A stretch of 64,000 bases of DNA from Microcebus murinus (lineage: Eukaryota; Chordata; Mammalia; Primates; Cheirogaleidae), in contig NC_134116.1 of the NCBI RefSeq assembly GCF_040939455.1, forward strand, positions 47,197,400 to 47,261,399, written 5' to 3'. A program made the translations under genes and the position numbers. Numbering within the stretch: the first letter of the stretch is position 1; each line of letters begins with the position of its first letter. Shown piece after piece: positions 38,613-51,670 of the stretch. The notes under the pieces were generated by a model. That model did not search any database. It saw only the letters and a program-made list of their open reading frames with translations, and was not told the origin of the DNA.

Positions 38613-38969
38613 CCACTTCGGTAGGACCATCGACTACAGTCGATAGCCACAGATGAACGTGCACAGCTGAGCGTCGACTTTAGCCGACAGCCGTGATATG
38701 ACTTTTCTAATTTGTCATTAATCAAAATAAAATTGTGAACATTTAAAAATAACATAATAAAAACATATTATGCATATGTTACCTATTCTGATTTACATTA
38801 CAAGTAAAACTGCCTGTAAAGTAAAACAAGCTTTCAGTGCTTTAAAGCTTTCCTCATCACACAAGTGCAAAAGGGATTCGTCATCAATGCACAGCACAAA
38901 CTATCGTAGGGACTATGAGTGCCGGCTGTGGGCAAGGTTTCGCGGCCGGTGAGCAATGTACCAAAGTGG
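38613..38969 (+). mobile_element. Non-autonomous piggyBac element (MITE, 357 bp)
   Basis: Flanked by TTAA at 38609-38612 and 38970-38973, the piggyBac target. The ends are inverted: CCACTTCGGTA at left, and the complement CCACTTTGGTAC at right. Near the left end are two imperfect copies of a CGACTnnAGyCG unit (about 38631 and 38673). No transposase frame is present. Similar elements were described in the mouse lemur genome, so this supports a Cheirogaleid source. Confidence 0.88.
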
Positions 38970-39185
38970 TTAATCTTCATGCTAATTTGACATATGTTTA
39001 TCTCTTATCAAAATTTTCTGTTTTCCTCTTAAAGGTAAAACTGATACTATGAGAGATAAAAACTTGTAAAAATGCCTATGCATCATAACCATAGGGTTTA
39101 TATATGAGTTTTCAGCTTCAAGTCTGACATTGATTACACTCTAATGAAATAACTAGGAATCATATGATTTGGCAATGCATATTTT

Positions 39186-39660
39186 TTATTTACAAAAGTA
39201 CTTTGAGTTTATTAAATTATTTATTATTAAACCTGCATTAATGAACAATAATGTACATACTAAAATGCATACCTGACACTCCCATCCCACTATCCCCAGA
39301 AAAACAAAAGGACTACTGAGGGATTTCTCACAAAAGATCACATTTGTAACCAACACAGTCTCAGAAATAGAACGACACCCTCCACCTCCAATCACTCCCT
39401 TTGCGCCCATCCTAATCACTATTCCCCCTTTTCTCCCTTCCCAGGTAGCTACTATCTTAACATTTATAGTAATCACATTGCTGCTTTTCCTTACACTTTT
39501 ATCACCTATGTTTGACTTTGTATAATATCATTTTGCTTTTTTTTTCTGTTTTAACCTTATGTAAATGGAATTATACATTTTATATTTTTGTGGTGTGTTG
39601 GTTTCCTTTGTGTAATATCATCTTCGCAAGGTTCATATTGCGGTGGTACATATTTGTACC
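39186..39660 (-). mobile_element. Old L1 3' UTR fragment
   Basis: The plus-strand text TTCCCAGGTAGCTACTATCTT, ATGTAAATGGAATTATACATTTTA and CAAGGTTCAT follows the antisense 3' region of ancient L1M families. The 96-codon antisense frame inside it is not a gene. Confidence 0.6.
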
Positions 39661-39714
39661 AAATATGGACAAAGACATCATCATATCCTTTATGATTATA
39701 GATGCACAATTTTT

Positions 39715-39905
39715 AAGCACAATTTTAGAAAATTGAACCCAATAATAAACAACAAGAATAATATACCACAACCAAGTGGAGTTTATCCCAGGAATTAGGG
39801 TTAGTTTCTAAAAATCAATTAATACACTTTACTATATTTACAAACTAAAAAAGTAAAATCAACATGATCATTTCAGTCAATGCACAAAAAGCAATTGAGG
39901 AGATA
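39715..39905 (+). mobile_element. Old L1 ORF2 fragment
   Basis: Sense ORF2 text with ACCAAGTGGAGTTTATCCCA, AAAATCAATTAATACACTTT and CAATGCACAAAAAGCAATTG, the RT region of an ancient L1. Confidence 0.75.
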
Positions 39906-41865
39906 GCAATTTTGGTTATTTTATTTTTGAATTCTAGAATTTCATGGCTTCCCTCCCACCCCTACCATGATTTACTTCTCTCTACTAAAATTCTCAATTT
40001 TTCTTACTAATTTTTACATCTTTGATTATAGATGATATAATTGATTTGAAATTTGTGATTAATTTAATACTTTAATTCTTTGTGAATTTCCATTAATAGC
40101 CTTTTATTTCTATCCTAAGATTTTGTCATCTCTTCATATAAATAAAAAGTTATTTCCTGATTGTGTGCCACATATTTTATTTATAGAATTATTTGTAGAA
40201 ATATTATTTAGGACTAAGGTCAGGCTAGTGTTCTCTGGAAAGGAATTATCACTACTTCTAGCACACATCTCCTTTTACAAAAAATATTGTCATTTCCTAG
40301 AAAATTAGGCATTTTTTAAATGTGACAGGATTTGGAAGTTGAATGAACTGCCAACCTCTCTCTCAACAGTGGCCAAAAAAATAGCTCTAAACATAATTTA
40401 CTTTCAGTATTTCAGGGTGCAATCTCTAAACCAGTCACTGTAGTTTGACAAATACTTTGTTCTGTTTGGCCAATATTGAGTCAAATACTTGAGCCTGGAT
40501 GCAAAGAATATTTACCCAATCTTTAAGAATATGAGAGTTAGTTATCCTGAGGAAAACTGTGGTACACCAGGAAGGAATAATTGGATACTAGATGTAAAAA
40601 CAAAAGAAGGTGACTAACATGTATGATTTTCATTAGGTACTGATTAATAGATTTATGCTCTATTTTTTGGCTTTTTGTCTAGCCAATTTCCCTGCCATTT
40701 TCCCACTTGTACCTCATGCCTTTTTCAATGCATAATTTATCTTCCACCTCACCAACTATGCTGTTTCAAATCCACTTGCCTTTATATCTTCTCTCCCCTC
40801 TAGCTCCTATATCCTTTTTCTTCTTCCATCTGAAAAGATCATACTGGTCCTTCAGACTTCTTCAAAATAATCTTCATTGTGATATCTCATTTATTACATA
40901 AGAAGACTCAAGAATATGTTCTTATATTATAATTCTCATGTTATGTAACTTATCACATGTAATTTAGTTGCTTGCCACTCTTCCTACTCTATTTTATCTT
41001 TTTGACTGCAAGTTGTCATGTCTTTTTTTCTTCAAAATTTATGAGTGTCAAGCACATTATAGATTCTAAATAAATAGTTCTTGAATAAATAAATGTTGAA
41101 CATCCTGGATGGAGAATTGTGGAAACATTTGACTTAAATGATGTCAAAATATAAGCTAAAATATATATATTTAAAATTATGTTTCTTATAAAATTCATTC
41201 TTCAGAACATAAAAATCAAAAGAAGAAAACTGACAATAGAGGAGATTGCAAATGGATATTTTTCAACTTATTCATGTGGAGAGACATGAAAAGCTTATTT
41301 TAAAGAAGAAAAAGGAAATGAATATGGAAACTGATATAAGAATGTGAGATTATGTGGTTCTGAAGAGAGTCAGAAGATCAGAACATAACTTCCAATATCC
41401 TAGTGGGGCCTGCATGTTTTTCTTCCCTTGGATTTTATAAGATACTTTATTGAGTGACAGTAAACTTTGTCTTTGTTCAAATATATCGATTAAGTTTGTA
41501 TTGCATGAAACTAAAAAAAATTAACTTGGATCATATGTGGTATGTTCCATCTTTCTAACTAGGCTCAACTCACTTCCTTGTGTATTTCACTCACATTTTT
41601 CCCTAGACCATACCTAAGAGCAATATGAATTTTTATCTGATATTTTTATTTGAAAAAATTTTATGATAACTTTGGACACTCATTTAAATATATCTGAGAT
41701 TTAATAAGAAATTCTTTCTAATAGAATAAGCTAGGTAACTTCGAGTGTCTTAATGAGGAAAAACTGAATTATTACTTTATTTGGACACAGTCCCAATGTT
41801 ATTCTGGTAAAGTTTAATTCGATAGTATGTTCTGAATAATTTTCTCATTTGAAGCCTTGTTACTT
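39906..41865. other. AT-rich DNA, no gene recognised
   Basis: Short open frames only. A pyrimidine-rich stretch at 40680-40900 may be an old L2-like piece, but I cannot support it firmly. Confidence 0.45.
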
Positions 41866-42040
41866 TGAACAGCGTTCTCAGAATGTGGTGCACAAATCAA
41901 TTGGATTAGGACCACATTATAGGATGGTATTACAAAATGCAATTCCCTTGTCTGATCACAGTTACTAGACAGAAGCTTTAAATATGGGACCTGAGTCTGT
42001 GTACTTCTAACAAGTGTCACAGGAGATTTTTGTACATTTT
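41866..42040 (+). mobile_element. Probable MER1/MER5-group hAT-Charlie remnant
   Basis: GTTCTCAGAATGTGGTGCAC at the left, then GGGACCTGAGTCTGTGTACT and CTAACAAGTGTCACAGGAGA, follow the order of short hAT-Charlie elements. The right end is decayed. Confidence 0.5.
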
Positions 42041-44456
42041 CACCATAGAAAATATCTGAGGAAATAATGTTAATTAATACTTAATTTAGTATCTCACTTC
42101 AAATATCCATGTATTCTGTTCTTTTATTAATATTTACTTTAAAGTATATGCACTATTTTTAAAATGTTTTCCTTTTCTAGCAATAAGTTTTTGAGAAGTG
42201 ATATCAGTGTTATAACACAGTCAAATAGATATGTATTTCTGAGAAAGGAGATATATGTGTCTTCCTCAAAACTGCTCTAGTATCCAGTACAAATTTTATG
42301 CGAATAACTTGTTCCTTGTTTTTTTAGAAAGGTGTTTTAGATATGCCCTTAATATTCAGTAGGGTTTCCTTATGACTATTTATTTAGATGTGCTTCTCTG
42401 TTCAGTTGGTTTCCCATTTGCGTCAGATTCACATGGAGTGCTTTATAAGAAAGCATGTTTTATTGTGTCTCATGAATAAAAACCTTTTGGAGTGATGTCT
42501 TGACTTATTTTAAACAACCTAGATAGTTTATACATTTATACGTGCTAGAGTTTAAAAATCTGTAACCTAAAACATATATCTGCAAAGTAACTTATTATTT
42601 TCAATGTTTACATATTAAAATTTTTCCATTTTCAATGAGTGATATTTATTATACTAATTTTATTTGAGTGCAAGTTGAATTGGTAGAACAGCATTCATTT
42701 GAGGAAATTAAATCAAGTATTTGGTCTAAAGACGGCCAAAAATAAAGTGAATTAATTTAATAAAGTACAACACAGCAGATAACTTCATTAGAGATAATTC
42801 TTAGACTTAAATAAGCCCTATAAAGTTTTATCAAATAAGCAGTACTCTCCAATGCACTTGACCTTTAATAATCAAACTCTTCTTATATCCAGTAAAATCT
42901 CCCAGAGGCTGAGTTTTATTTTCCCTAACAAAGAAAAATGCCCACTTTATTCAAAGCAAATAAAATTGAATAGATCTTAAAACCACTGTATCCCATGAAC
43001 AATCTTAACTAAAAGGGAATAATACTATAATGAATTTTCAAGAGAATAGGGACGATTTCCACATTTTGCAACAGGTGAACTAGAAATAGTCATGTTAGCA
43101 GTCTCCCAGACCTGAAACATAGCTCATTATACACACCTGCCAACAGCTACATTAAACATTAATAACAGTAGAATACACCTTACCCTCACAGGTGATAACT
43201 GAGGACATTTTAGCATTTTCCTTTTTCAGTGGTTTTCTGTGATTTTTGTCTTACTCACTAAGTAAGTTGCTACTCTTCAACCTTCAAAACAGTATTATTA
43301 CTGAAAATGGAAAATAATTTTACCATCCTTTCAAATATACATTTTTAAAAATTAAAACATTATAAGTCATTACATATATGTAATTTTCATTTTAATTTTG
43401 TTTTAAGTCTTAAAGACAACTCATGTTGATGAATTGTAATAGAAAAATCTAGAAGGGTGCTTTCTTTCTTAATTTTTAAAAAATAAACGTTTTTATTCCT
43501 GAAAAAATATCTAGAATGTTAGAGCATTAAGTTAAAAAAAAAAAAAAAGCAACAGTGGATATGAGCCAAATTCCAAATATACCCTTCCTCTCCCAATCAA
43601 ATAAATATTATGCAAAAATTTAACAATTGAATGTTAATAATAACTCTGCCTTTTTGGGTTCAATTCATATGCACCTCACACTCTGACACAGTATTCATTG
43701 CCCTGAAAAGGAATCAGAAAAGAGCCAGCAAGCCAAACAGAGAAGGGCCAAGAAATCACTTCTCTTACAAAAAAAAAAAAAGAACATGAAAAAGTGTGTA
43801 GAAGAGATACCTCGGCCTCCTCATATTTCTTTTCATTGTATAATGGCTCTGTTGTAAAAGAACAGAATGCTAAGAACCTAGTGCTGAATTTTAATAAGAA
43901 CCTCGTGGTTAAACATACTTAAATCTTTCTGCACAAGGGTAAAGAACGCCAAATGTTCTCATTGTGGTGTTGAAACACAATTCTAATTTTCATGAATTCA
44001 AGACAAATTTCTTCTGAAAAGTACAATCACAGATGATTTTCCTCATCCCACTCAGATGTTAGAATCAAATACGATTCAGAATACAGTCATCTATTAAGAA
44101 CACATTATTTTCTTTTTCCTAAGCTAGTTGCTTATGGACAATAATTCTCTTTGTCTTTCCAAAAATTTGTAAACTAAGGTTTGATGCCTCTCACAGAATG
44201 TGATAGAATATTTTCTAGAATTAGGAAACATAACAGCCACATGTTTTTAAGGGCAAATGGAATATTATCTCCTATCTTCCCATGCTGTCTACTTTGAAAA
44301 AGTAGATCCCTTTTTGTGACATAATGACTTTGCATTCTGGTAATTGATAGATTAGAGTAGATTTTTTTTTTTTTAGTAGCTAGTACTTATCACCCTTAAA
44401 TATTCCTAATTGAATGATAGCTATATATATTATCTATGATTTCACACTGAATCACA
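42041..44456. other. AT-rich DNA, no gene recognised
   Basis: No supported open frame or repeat family. A-runs occur at about 43535 and 43770. Confidence 0.5.
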
Positions 44457-44687
44457 CAGGAGCAAAGTCAGCAGACTACAGCCTGTGAGCCAGATCTCAT
44501 TGGTGCCTGTTCACATCCACGATTTCTTGGGTGGAACATGGCTGTACCCATATGCTTGTGTACTATCCATGGCTGTTTTATCTCTACAAACAGCAGATTT
44601 AAGTAGTTGTGACAAAAATCATCTGGCCTGAAAATAAATCTAAACTATTTACTACCTGGCTCTTTGCAGAAAGTTTCTCAATCCCTG
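44457..44687 (+). mobile_element. hAT-Charlie non-autonomous element
   Basis: GTCAGCAGACTACAGCCTGT, then GGAACATGGCTGTACCCATA, TACTATCCATGGCTGTTTTA, AGTAGTTGTGACAAAAATCA and TTTACTACCTGGCTCTTTGC, ending AAAGTTTCTCAATCCCTG, follow a well-known Charlie-type consensus. Confidence 0.8.
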
Positions 44688-44903
44688 ATAGAGAATATTT
44701 TCTACCAGTGACATGGTACTTTTAAAAGTACCATCATATCAGTTAAGTGTAGTTCTCTAAAACATATAATATGTGTGGACAAGTTTGAGATCATTGGACC
44801 AAAATCAAAAGAACCTACTCTATTTTTGTTATTTCTTTTAGTCATAATAAAACACTTTCACACAGGAAATTTACAGCTTAAGTTACCTTATCTGAATTTT
44901 CTT

Positions 44904-45280
44904 TTCTTTTCTTTTTTTTTCTTTCTTTTTTTTTTTTTTTTTTTTTTTTTTTGAGACAGAGTCTCACTTTCTTGCCTGGGTTAGAGTGCTATGGTGTCAG
45001 CCTAGCTCATGGCAACCTCAAACTCCTGGGCTTAAGCCATCCTCCTGCATCAGCCTCCCGAGTAGCTGGGACTACAGGCATGCACCACCATGCCCGGCTA
45101 ATTTTATATATATATATATATATTCTTTTTAGTTGTCCAGCTAATTTCTTTCTATATTTTTGGTAGAGTCAGGGTCTCGCTCTTTCTCAGGGCTGGTCTT
45201 GAACTCTTGAGCTCAAACAATCCACCGGCTTCCGGCTTCCAGAGTGCTAGGATTACAGACATGAGCCACCATGCCCGGCC
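44904..45280 (-). mobile_element. Lemur-type Alu
   Basis: Antisense Alu with a long T tract as its tail, GAGACAGAGTCTCACTTTCT, and a TA-rich insert plus GTTGTCCAGCTAATTTCTTT between the monomers, the same extra block as in the copy at 9668. It ends in GCCCGGCC. Flanks TATCTGAATTTTCTT and TATATGAACTTTCTT look like a mutated target duplication. Confidence 0.92.
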
Positions 45281-45479
45281 TATATGAACTTTCTTAAAGC
45301 CTTAGCAGTAGCTGTATGTATGAAATGCTTCATGGAAATGTAACATATAAAAGTAGAGCTTCTTTTACTGAAGAGGCAATAGGAGCCTAAACCCAGACCA
45401 CTTGGCTACTCCATTACTACTGTGTAACTCTTGAGTGGACATATAGAACATCCACACAGCTAACTACCTATTCTAGTCT

Positions 45480-46250
45480 ACTTAAGTGTCCCATAAGCAT
45501 TTCAAATTCTACAACTGACTTGTTTCCCCAATGATGTCTCTTCTTCATCTACACTCTAGTTCTGCAAGTGGCACCACCATCTACCATAATATTGCTTACA
45601 TTACAATATTTATTGTCATTCTTGACTTTTGCCTACCTTACACTCTCTCTATGCATATATTTGTTATAAAAATGCTCTGTCAATTATAAATCCTTAAAAT
45701 TTCTCCAGTACTATCATTTTATCTAATTCTTCTGACATGGGCCTGGAAGCCTTCATCATCTCATGTTTGGGTATCTGCAAAGCCTCTGAAATGATCTTGC
45801 TGCCTTCAGTTTTGCCTTGATTCATCTTTTAACTCAGGGGTCCTCAAACTGCGGCCCGCAGGCCACATGTGGCCCCCTGGGGACATTTATCCGGCTCGCT
45901 GGGTGTTTTTGCTGCTGCTGCCTGTCCTGCTTAGCAGCTGACTCGTCCGGGGCCCACAGTGCGCGTGTGTGGAATGTGCGCCGCACTCTCCAACAGCCCT
46001 CTAATGGTCTGAGGGACAGTGAACTGGCCCCTTGTTTAAAAAGTTTGAGGACCCCTGTTTTAACTGATGCAAAAGTTGAACTTTTAAAATGAAAATGATC
46101 ATGCCAATATCTTATGTACATTAGTGCAATGCTTTTCCCTTGCATTTAAGATAAAATATGATATATAAGGCCTGTCAGTATTTTGTTTCTGCATTTTTCT
46201 CCAGCCTTATTTCTTGTTACTCTTTTCTTTCCAGGCTTAGGCTCATTTTA
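45480..46250 (+). mobile_element. L2-like LINE fragment, interrupted by a hAT MITE
   Basis: Pyrimidine-rich text resembling the L2 RT/3' region (TATTGTCATTCTTGACTTTT, CATCATCTCATGTTTGGGTA, GCCTTATTTCTTGTTACTC). It is moderately convincing only, and is split at 45827-46065 by the hAT insertion. Confidence 0.5.
45835..46057. mobile_element. OposCharlie1-like hAT MITE (223 bp) with perfect ends
   Basis: 16-bp perfect terminal inverted repeats CAGGGGTCCTCAAACT (45835-45850) and its complement (46042-46057), with an exact 8-bp target duplication TTTTAACT (45827-45834 and 46058-46065). The interior is GC-rich (CGGCCCGCAGGCCACATG near one end, GGGACAGTGAACTGGCCCC near the other) and carries no transposase. 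The ends match my memory of the OposCharlie1 (OC1) hAT group known for horizontal transfer among tetrapods. Open frames of 91 and 103 codons crossing it are incidental. Confidence 0.92.
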
Positions 46251-49200
46251 TATACATGGAACAATAAGATCATATGTTGAAAAGACCCTAAAAAACTTAA
46301 CCACCAAAATCTGTGATAACTGAATCCAATATGACAATTTCAGTTATTTTCACAAGCCTCACCTGGAAGTTCTCATATATATTGCTCAATAAATATATTT
46401 TGTTTTATATTTTTAATAGCATATTGAATTATGCCAACAATTATAAAGGTGATAGAATCCCTTTTTTCTGTGAAACAACTAATTAGATAATTAGATTTTA
46501 AGAATTAAAGATTAGGAAAGAAAGATAGCAAAGAGGTTTAAATATATATATAACATATTATATATAAAACATATACATATATTATATATAAAGGAATGAT
46601 AATCATGATAACCTTAGCTGATAGAGAATTTATGAGTAGCAATTAATTGGAGGTGAAAAAGAGATGAAACTTTTAAGATATACAGTAGAATTGATTCATA
46701 GCATCATAGAGTGTTAAAATTATAAAGGGTCTCATTGGTAATCCAGTTTAATTTCATTTTTACGGGACCCCAAAAAGGGATTTGACTAAGGGCTCATTGT
46801 TCCTAGCACATTACTCGTGTCTCAAGTTCTCAGTGTTTTTGTCAAAAGTCAATAGCTAGGTACACTTAGAAATTCTGGGTAAAAGTTGAAACTAAAGAGA
46901 AGTGTTGTAACAGTCTTCTAAGAATTTGAAGCTGTGAAAAATTGATAACAGTCTGCATTAAGTAAATAGACAAAGAAAGATTTTTGGAAAAATACACTGT
47001 TCTTTGAATTTCTTGAGGTCAAAGTTTATTTCTGATCACTACTTGCTATTGACTGACTCGCATACTGACTGAAGGAAAGCACAAGAAGAATCAAAAATAA
47101 AAAAACAAATCAAGGCTTGTGTAGAGTATAGAAGTGGACAAAAGAGAGCGTGATAAGTGAAGGTTCATTAACAATGTCAATGTTGCCGAGGACAAAGTGA
47201 AAAGGAATGAAAAGATGTTGCGGAATTTTCTGATTAGCGAATTAATCATGAAGTTATTATTCATAAAAAAAATTACTAATGAGAAGGAAAACTAATGGCA
47301 ATATTAGTCTGCTCATGTCAAACAAAGATCTCTTAGAAAAACTTTCTGCTTGAAAACAGTGCCAGAACTTCAGCCTATAAGAGTAAAAACAGGCAACTTA
47401 TAGCTAAGTGAATTGAACATGGGCAATGTGTCTTGCCTAAGTTTTTATTCTTATTAAGATTATCTCTCATGTTGCTCATTAAATATTTTCATTCATGCAT
47501 TTTACTAATATTATTAGAATGTAATATAGATTTAAGGGGAGGGAACATCTTTTTTAAAAAGTAATTGTATTCCTAAGTTTCAGCACCGAGTGAGAATATT
47601 TTTGAAGAATCAGCTCCTTGAGAATAGAGAATGTGTTGTAAAACAGTGCCTAGAACAAATTAACTTAATAAATAAATAAATATTGACCAAAAGAATAAAT
47701 AACATGATACAAGCCCCCCTCCCCTCCAAAAACTGCTACTGTATTTCTAGGCACAAGCTTTTAAAAAAATTAACCAAATCAAGAAGTTGTAAACAGCCAT
47801 TTTAATCTTTTCATAATTATTGTGAAATTTTTTTTAATTATGTTTTTAAAGCTTTACTAAGTTGGAAATTATATTCGTATTTAAATCTGGGTTATGAGAA
47901 TTGTAAGGGCAAGTACTTAAACATAACTCAGTGTGAAATCCCAGGAAGCTAAATCCTAGAGGAGGTTAACATAATATTGAATAAAATATAGAATAATCAA
48001 ATGGCTATAGTGATCTTAAGAATCACTATACCCAACTCATAAAACAATGGTTGCTAAAAAAAATCCAGCAATTGTCATTACCTATGTTTTATTGGGCAAC
48101 TGTAGCATTGTGCCTATAGCTCATAGTGCTCTTTGTCAGAGAAGGAATAGTACGCTCCTTTTGTAATCAAATGTCACTTAAATCAAAGTTAAAAATTAAA
48201 CCTGAGGTACATAGAAGACAAATATTATTACTATATAATTATAAAATGTTCATCTAACAGTGGAAATAAGAGTTATAAAACATTTGGTGAACAGGGAAAT
48301 GCTATCCAATATTTATTACTGCAAATTATCATGATATACTAACAAATATTATTTTTAGATAGTAAGCAACAATAAAATAAATCTCTGTATATGATGTTTT
48401 CTCAATAAAGCTGTAATTCTACTACTAAATACAAAATATGCACTGCAGAATACACTGGAAATAAATTAATGGTATTTGTATTGCAGGATACATGATTGCA
48501 TCCATTTCAAATCCCTGTGTATCACTTTTTACTATGCCATGGAGCTGAGAGGCAAATTATTTGGCTGAACAAAAAGGGGCAAGCATGAAGCAACAGCTTA
48601 ACTGTAAAACAGTTGGCAGCAAAATGCAGTTCGACAATTTGTTATAGTCAGATCATTAGGTTAATATGAAGTTGTGTGAGGAGGATGGCTGAGGGAGGTT
48701 TATATGTCTAGAAATATTAAAAAGCAATTTGCACCAGGAACACATCCTCACCCTGGACTGCCTTTGAACATGTTTACAATCCGCTAAGAAAATCTGATGT
48801 ACATTTTATTTCAGAATTGAGTAGAACAGGTGTTAGTGCAGTCAAGAGTGGAAAGACTGAAGGCTTGTTAAACTTCAGTAGAATATATCAGTCAGCCTTT
48901 TAAATATTGATGTGAACTCATGTAATATTTTCCTACTTTTTTCAGGCAAAATATCTCATTAGCTTTTGAATTCCAAAAAAAGAAGATGTTTATTTTTCCT
49001 TCAGCATATTTTTATGGCTCTTCTTTTTTCTTCTCACATTTTTTAAGAATGGCTTAGAAATCATCAGAATTAAATATAACTCATTTATTTTATTATATTT
49101 CTGACAAAGATTAGGTTTATTGACCAAATTTATTGCCCAGAATGAATATATGATACATGAGTTTGCCTCTAAAAAGTACTATGTAGATATATAATATGAT

Positions 49201-49490
49201 AAACAAATAAATATATAAAAGCTATATACTTATACAGAGCTGAATAGAGCATATGATTTTGGTCTTATTTTCAGAAATCCCATTAAATGATTTTATATTT
49301 GTATAATAATACCTCCCTGTTGGTCTTGCATTTTTCTCACATGACTATCCTTTCTGCTCTAGATTTAGTCATCTTGGTTCATCCCATTTTTTCTGCTTTG
49401 ATCCTGTATCCTGTGTTAGGTTCAATCTCCCTCTGTCACCTTTTATCCAGATTTCTTAAAAGGGAATGGAAACTTGTTCTCTCTCTCTCT
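46251..49490. other. AT-rich DNA, no gene recognised
   Basis: No supported gene. TA-rich tracts lie at about 46540-46595. The piece around 47600-47690 (AACAGTGCCTAGAACAAATT, then AATAAATAAATAAATATTGA) could be an L2 3' end. Nothing else is recognised. Confidence 0.45.
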
Positions 49491-49771
49491 ATTTATTTAA
49501 GATGAAGTCTTGCTCTGTCATCTGGGCTAGAGTTTCATGGCCTCAGCCTAGCTCACAGCAACCTCCAACTCCTGGGCTCCAGCGTTTCTCCTGCCTCAGT
49601 CTCCTGAGTAGCTGGGATTACAGGCTTGCACCACCATACCTGGCTACTTTTTCTATTTTTAGTAGAGACGGGGTCTCACTCCTATTGGTCTTGGACTCCT
49701 GATCTCAAGTGATCCTCCTGCCTCAGCCTCCCAGAGTGCTAGGATTACAGGCATGAGTCACTGCCCCCAGC
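49491..49771 (-). mobile_element. Alu, antisense
   Basis: GATGAAGTCTTGCTCTGTCA, AGCCTAGCTCACAGCAACCT, GTAGAGACGGGGTCTCACTC and GTGCTAGGATTACAGGCATG in order. CT-rich runs on both sides may be its target duplication. Confidence 0.9.
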
Positions 49772-50010
49772 TGCTCTCTCTCTTCTTTACTTCCTAGTAA
49801 CTCATCTGACAACAAAATGGGTTTGCATCAAGATGTTTGTCAATAACATCCTAAAATTATAAAAACCATATTACTTGTCAGATTTTTTTTATTTCTTGTG
49901 TCTTCTGCTGTACTAGTGGATGTTCACTTCATAAAATCTCTACTCCCATAACTACTATGATACCACACTATCCTCCCTTTCCTTAGACTTCTTTGATTAA
50001 TTCATTACTT

Positions 50011-50484
50011 AGAATGTTTATAGCAGCACAATTCAAAATTGCAAAGATATGGAATCAAACCAAGTGCCCATCAGTACATGAGTGGATAAATAAAATGTGG
50101 TATATGTATATCATGTAGTTCGACTCAGCTACAAAAATCAATGGTGATCTAGCACCTCTTGTGCCCTCCACCTGGATAGAGCTGGAGGCCATTCTAGTAA
50201 GTGAAGTATCACAGAATGGAAAAACAAGCACCACATTTACTCACCATCAAATTGGTATTAACTGATCAACACTTAAATGCACAGATAATAGTAATGTTCA
50301 TTGGGTGTTGGGCAGGTGGGAATGGGGGGAGGAGATGGTTATATTCACACCTAATGGATGTGGTGTGCACCATCAAGGGATGGGCACGCTTGAAGCTCTG
50401 ACTTGGGTGGGGCAAAGGCAATATATGTAACCTAAACATTTGTACCCCTGTAAGATGCTGAAATAAAAAAAAAATAAAATAAAT
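50011..50484 (+). mobile_element. 5'-truncated L1 3' end (lemur-type)
   Basis: From the ORF2 C-terminal coding text (AATGTTTATAGCAGCACAAT) through the 3' UTR (TTGGGTGTTGGGCAGGTGGG, GCACGCTTGAAGCTCTGACT) to an A-rich tail. The 3' UTR matches the copy ending near 35940. Confidence 0.9.
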
Positions 50485-50572
50485 TGTTTAATTTTCAGGC
50501 AACATTTTGTTCTTTAATGACCCACCAAATAATGTTTTTACTTAGAATTTTATTTTTAGCTCACTATTGCTA

Positions 50573-51080
50573 TTTTTTTAATTTCAGCATGTTATGGAGG
50601 TACAAACGTTAAGGTTACATACATTGCCCTTGTGTCCCCTATCCCCTCGAGTCAGAGCTTCCATCCCCCAGACGGTGTGCATCACACTCACTATGTATGT
50701 ATATAACCATCCCCTCCACCCCCTGAACCTGCCCAACACCTGATAAATGATTTTTTTAAAACATTTTGGCTACATTTTATATCTTTGCCTCTCCCTAGCA
50801 AGGGTTAGAGGTATGCCCTTCCCTTCCACAATGCTCACCACATCCCTCAGATATGGGACTATCTCCCCACCTCCGAATCCCTGGTGAACACCACCACCAT
50901 TTGAGCACCATAGTGCTAATCAGTCAGTACCAATTTGATGGGGAGTACATGTGAAGCCCATTCTTCTGATCTTGTGTCACCTCACTTTGGAAAATGGGCT
51001 TAAGCTTAATCCAGGATAATATAAGCAGTGCTAGCTCACTGTAGTTTCTTAGAATTGAGTAACATTCCATTGTGTCCCTC
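50573..51080 (-). mobile_element. L1 3' end, antisense
   Basis: Starts with a T run and ATTTCAGCATGTTATGGAGG, the complement of the L1 3' end, then 3' UTR and ORF2 C-terminal text to about 51080. It holds a longer 3' UTR segment (about 50750-50900) than the other copies, suggesting an older subfamily. Confidence 0.85.
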
Positions 51081-51084
51081 GGGT

Positions 51085-51670
51085 GTTTCGACCACTACCT
51101 GTACCCTACTGATGTCACCGATACCATACTGATGTCCCAATTGAAGGAGTTAAGGCCATGCCACCCCAAAATATGCTGACACTGCATATTATTTTGAACT
51201 GAAGTCACTCTTGAGAAACAGCAGATGGAGAAATAGCTCTCTGACCCTCCCTCTTCTATCCATAGTAAGCCATAAAAATTTCTTTGAGAAACATGCATTT
51301 CCTGTCCTAAGATGAGGAAAGTAACCCTTATTACCAGAGGCTGGAAATTGATTCTGCAATGAATCTGTACAGCTAAACTTACTAGACTAACTCTTTTCTT
51401 TCACTAGCTTTACATCTCCTGGCCCCCACATATCTCTTAGTGACTTCCCCACAATTGCTTCCCCTACCCCAAATGCCTTTGTCTTGTCACTTCTTCACAA
51501 ATTTATCATTTCTTCATCTAAAATCTATAAAAGCTTTATCCTTTGGCCATTTCTTCAGGTCTTCACTCTCTTGCGAGGATCCCCATGAACATGTTAAAAT
51601 TAATAAAACTTACCTGCTTTTCTCCCATCAGTCTGACTTGTGTCAATTTGGTTCTTAGACCCAACTAAAA
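51085..51670 (+). mobile_element. Probable ERV LTR
   Basis: It has a promoter-like AATCTATAAAAGC near 51521, an AATAAAAC signal near 51601 and a U5-like TCTGACTTGTGTCAATTTGG region. The upstream text (GCCACCCCAAAATATGCTGA) fits an LTR U3 but I cannot name the family. Confidence 0.55.

Noticed and set aside
45817..46145. 91- and 103-codon frames on both strands
   Set aside because: They cross the GC-rich hAT MITE and run past its ends into unrelated DNA.
50005..50548. TTACTTAGAAT on both sides of the L1 end at 50011-50484 as a target duplication with 3' transduction
   Set aside because: The right copy lies about 54 bases past the A tail, with no second tail before it, so chance is likely.
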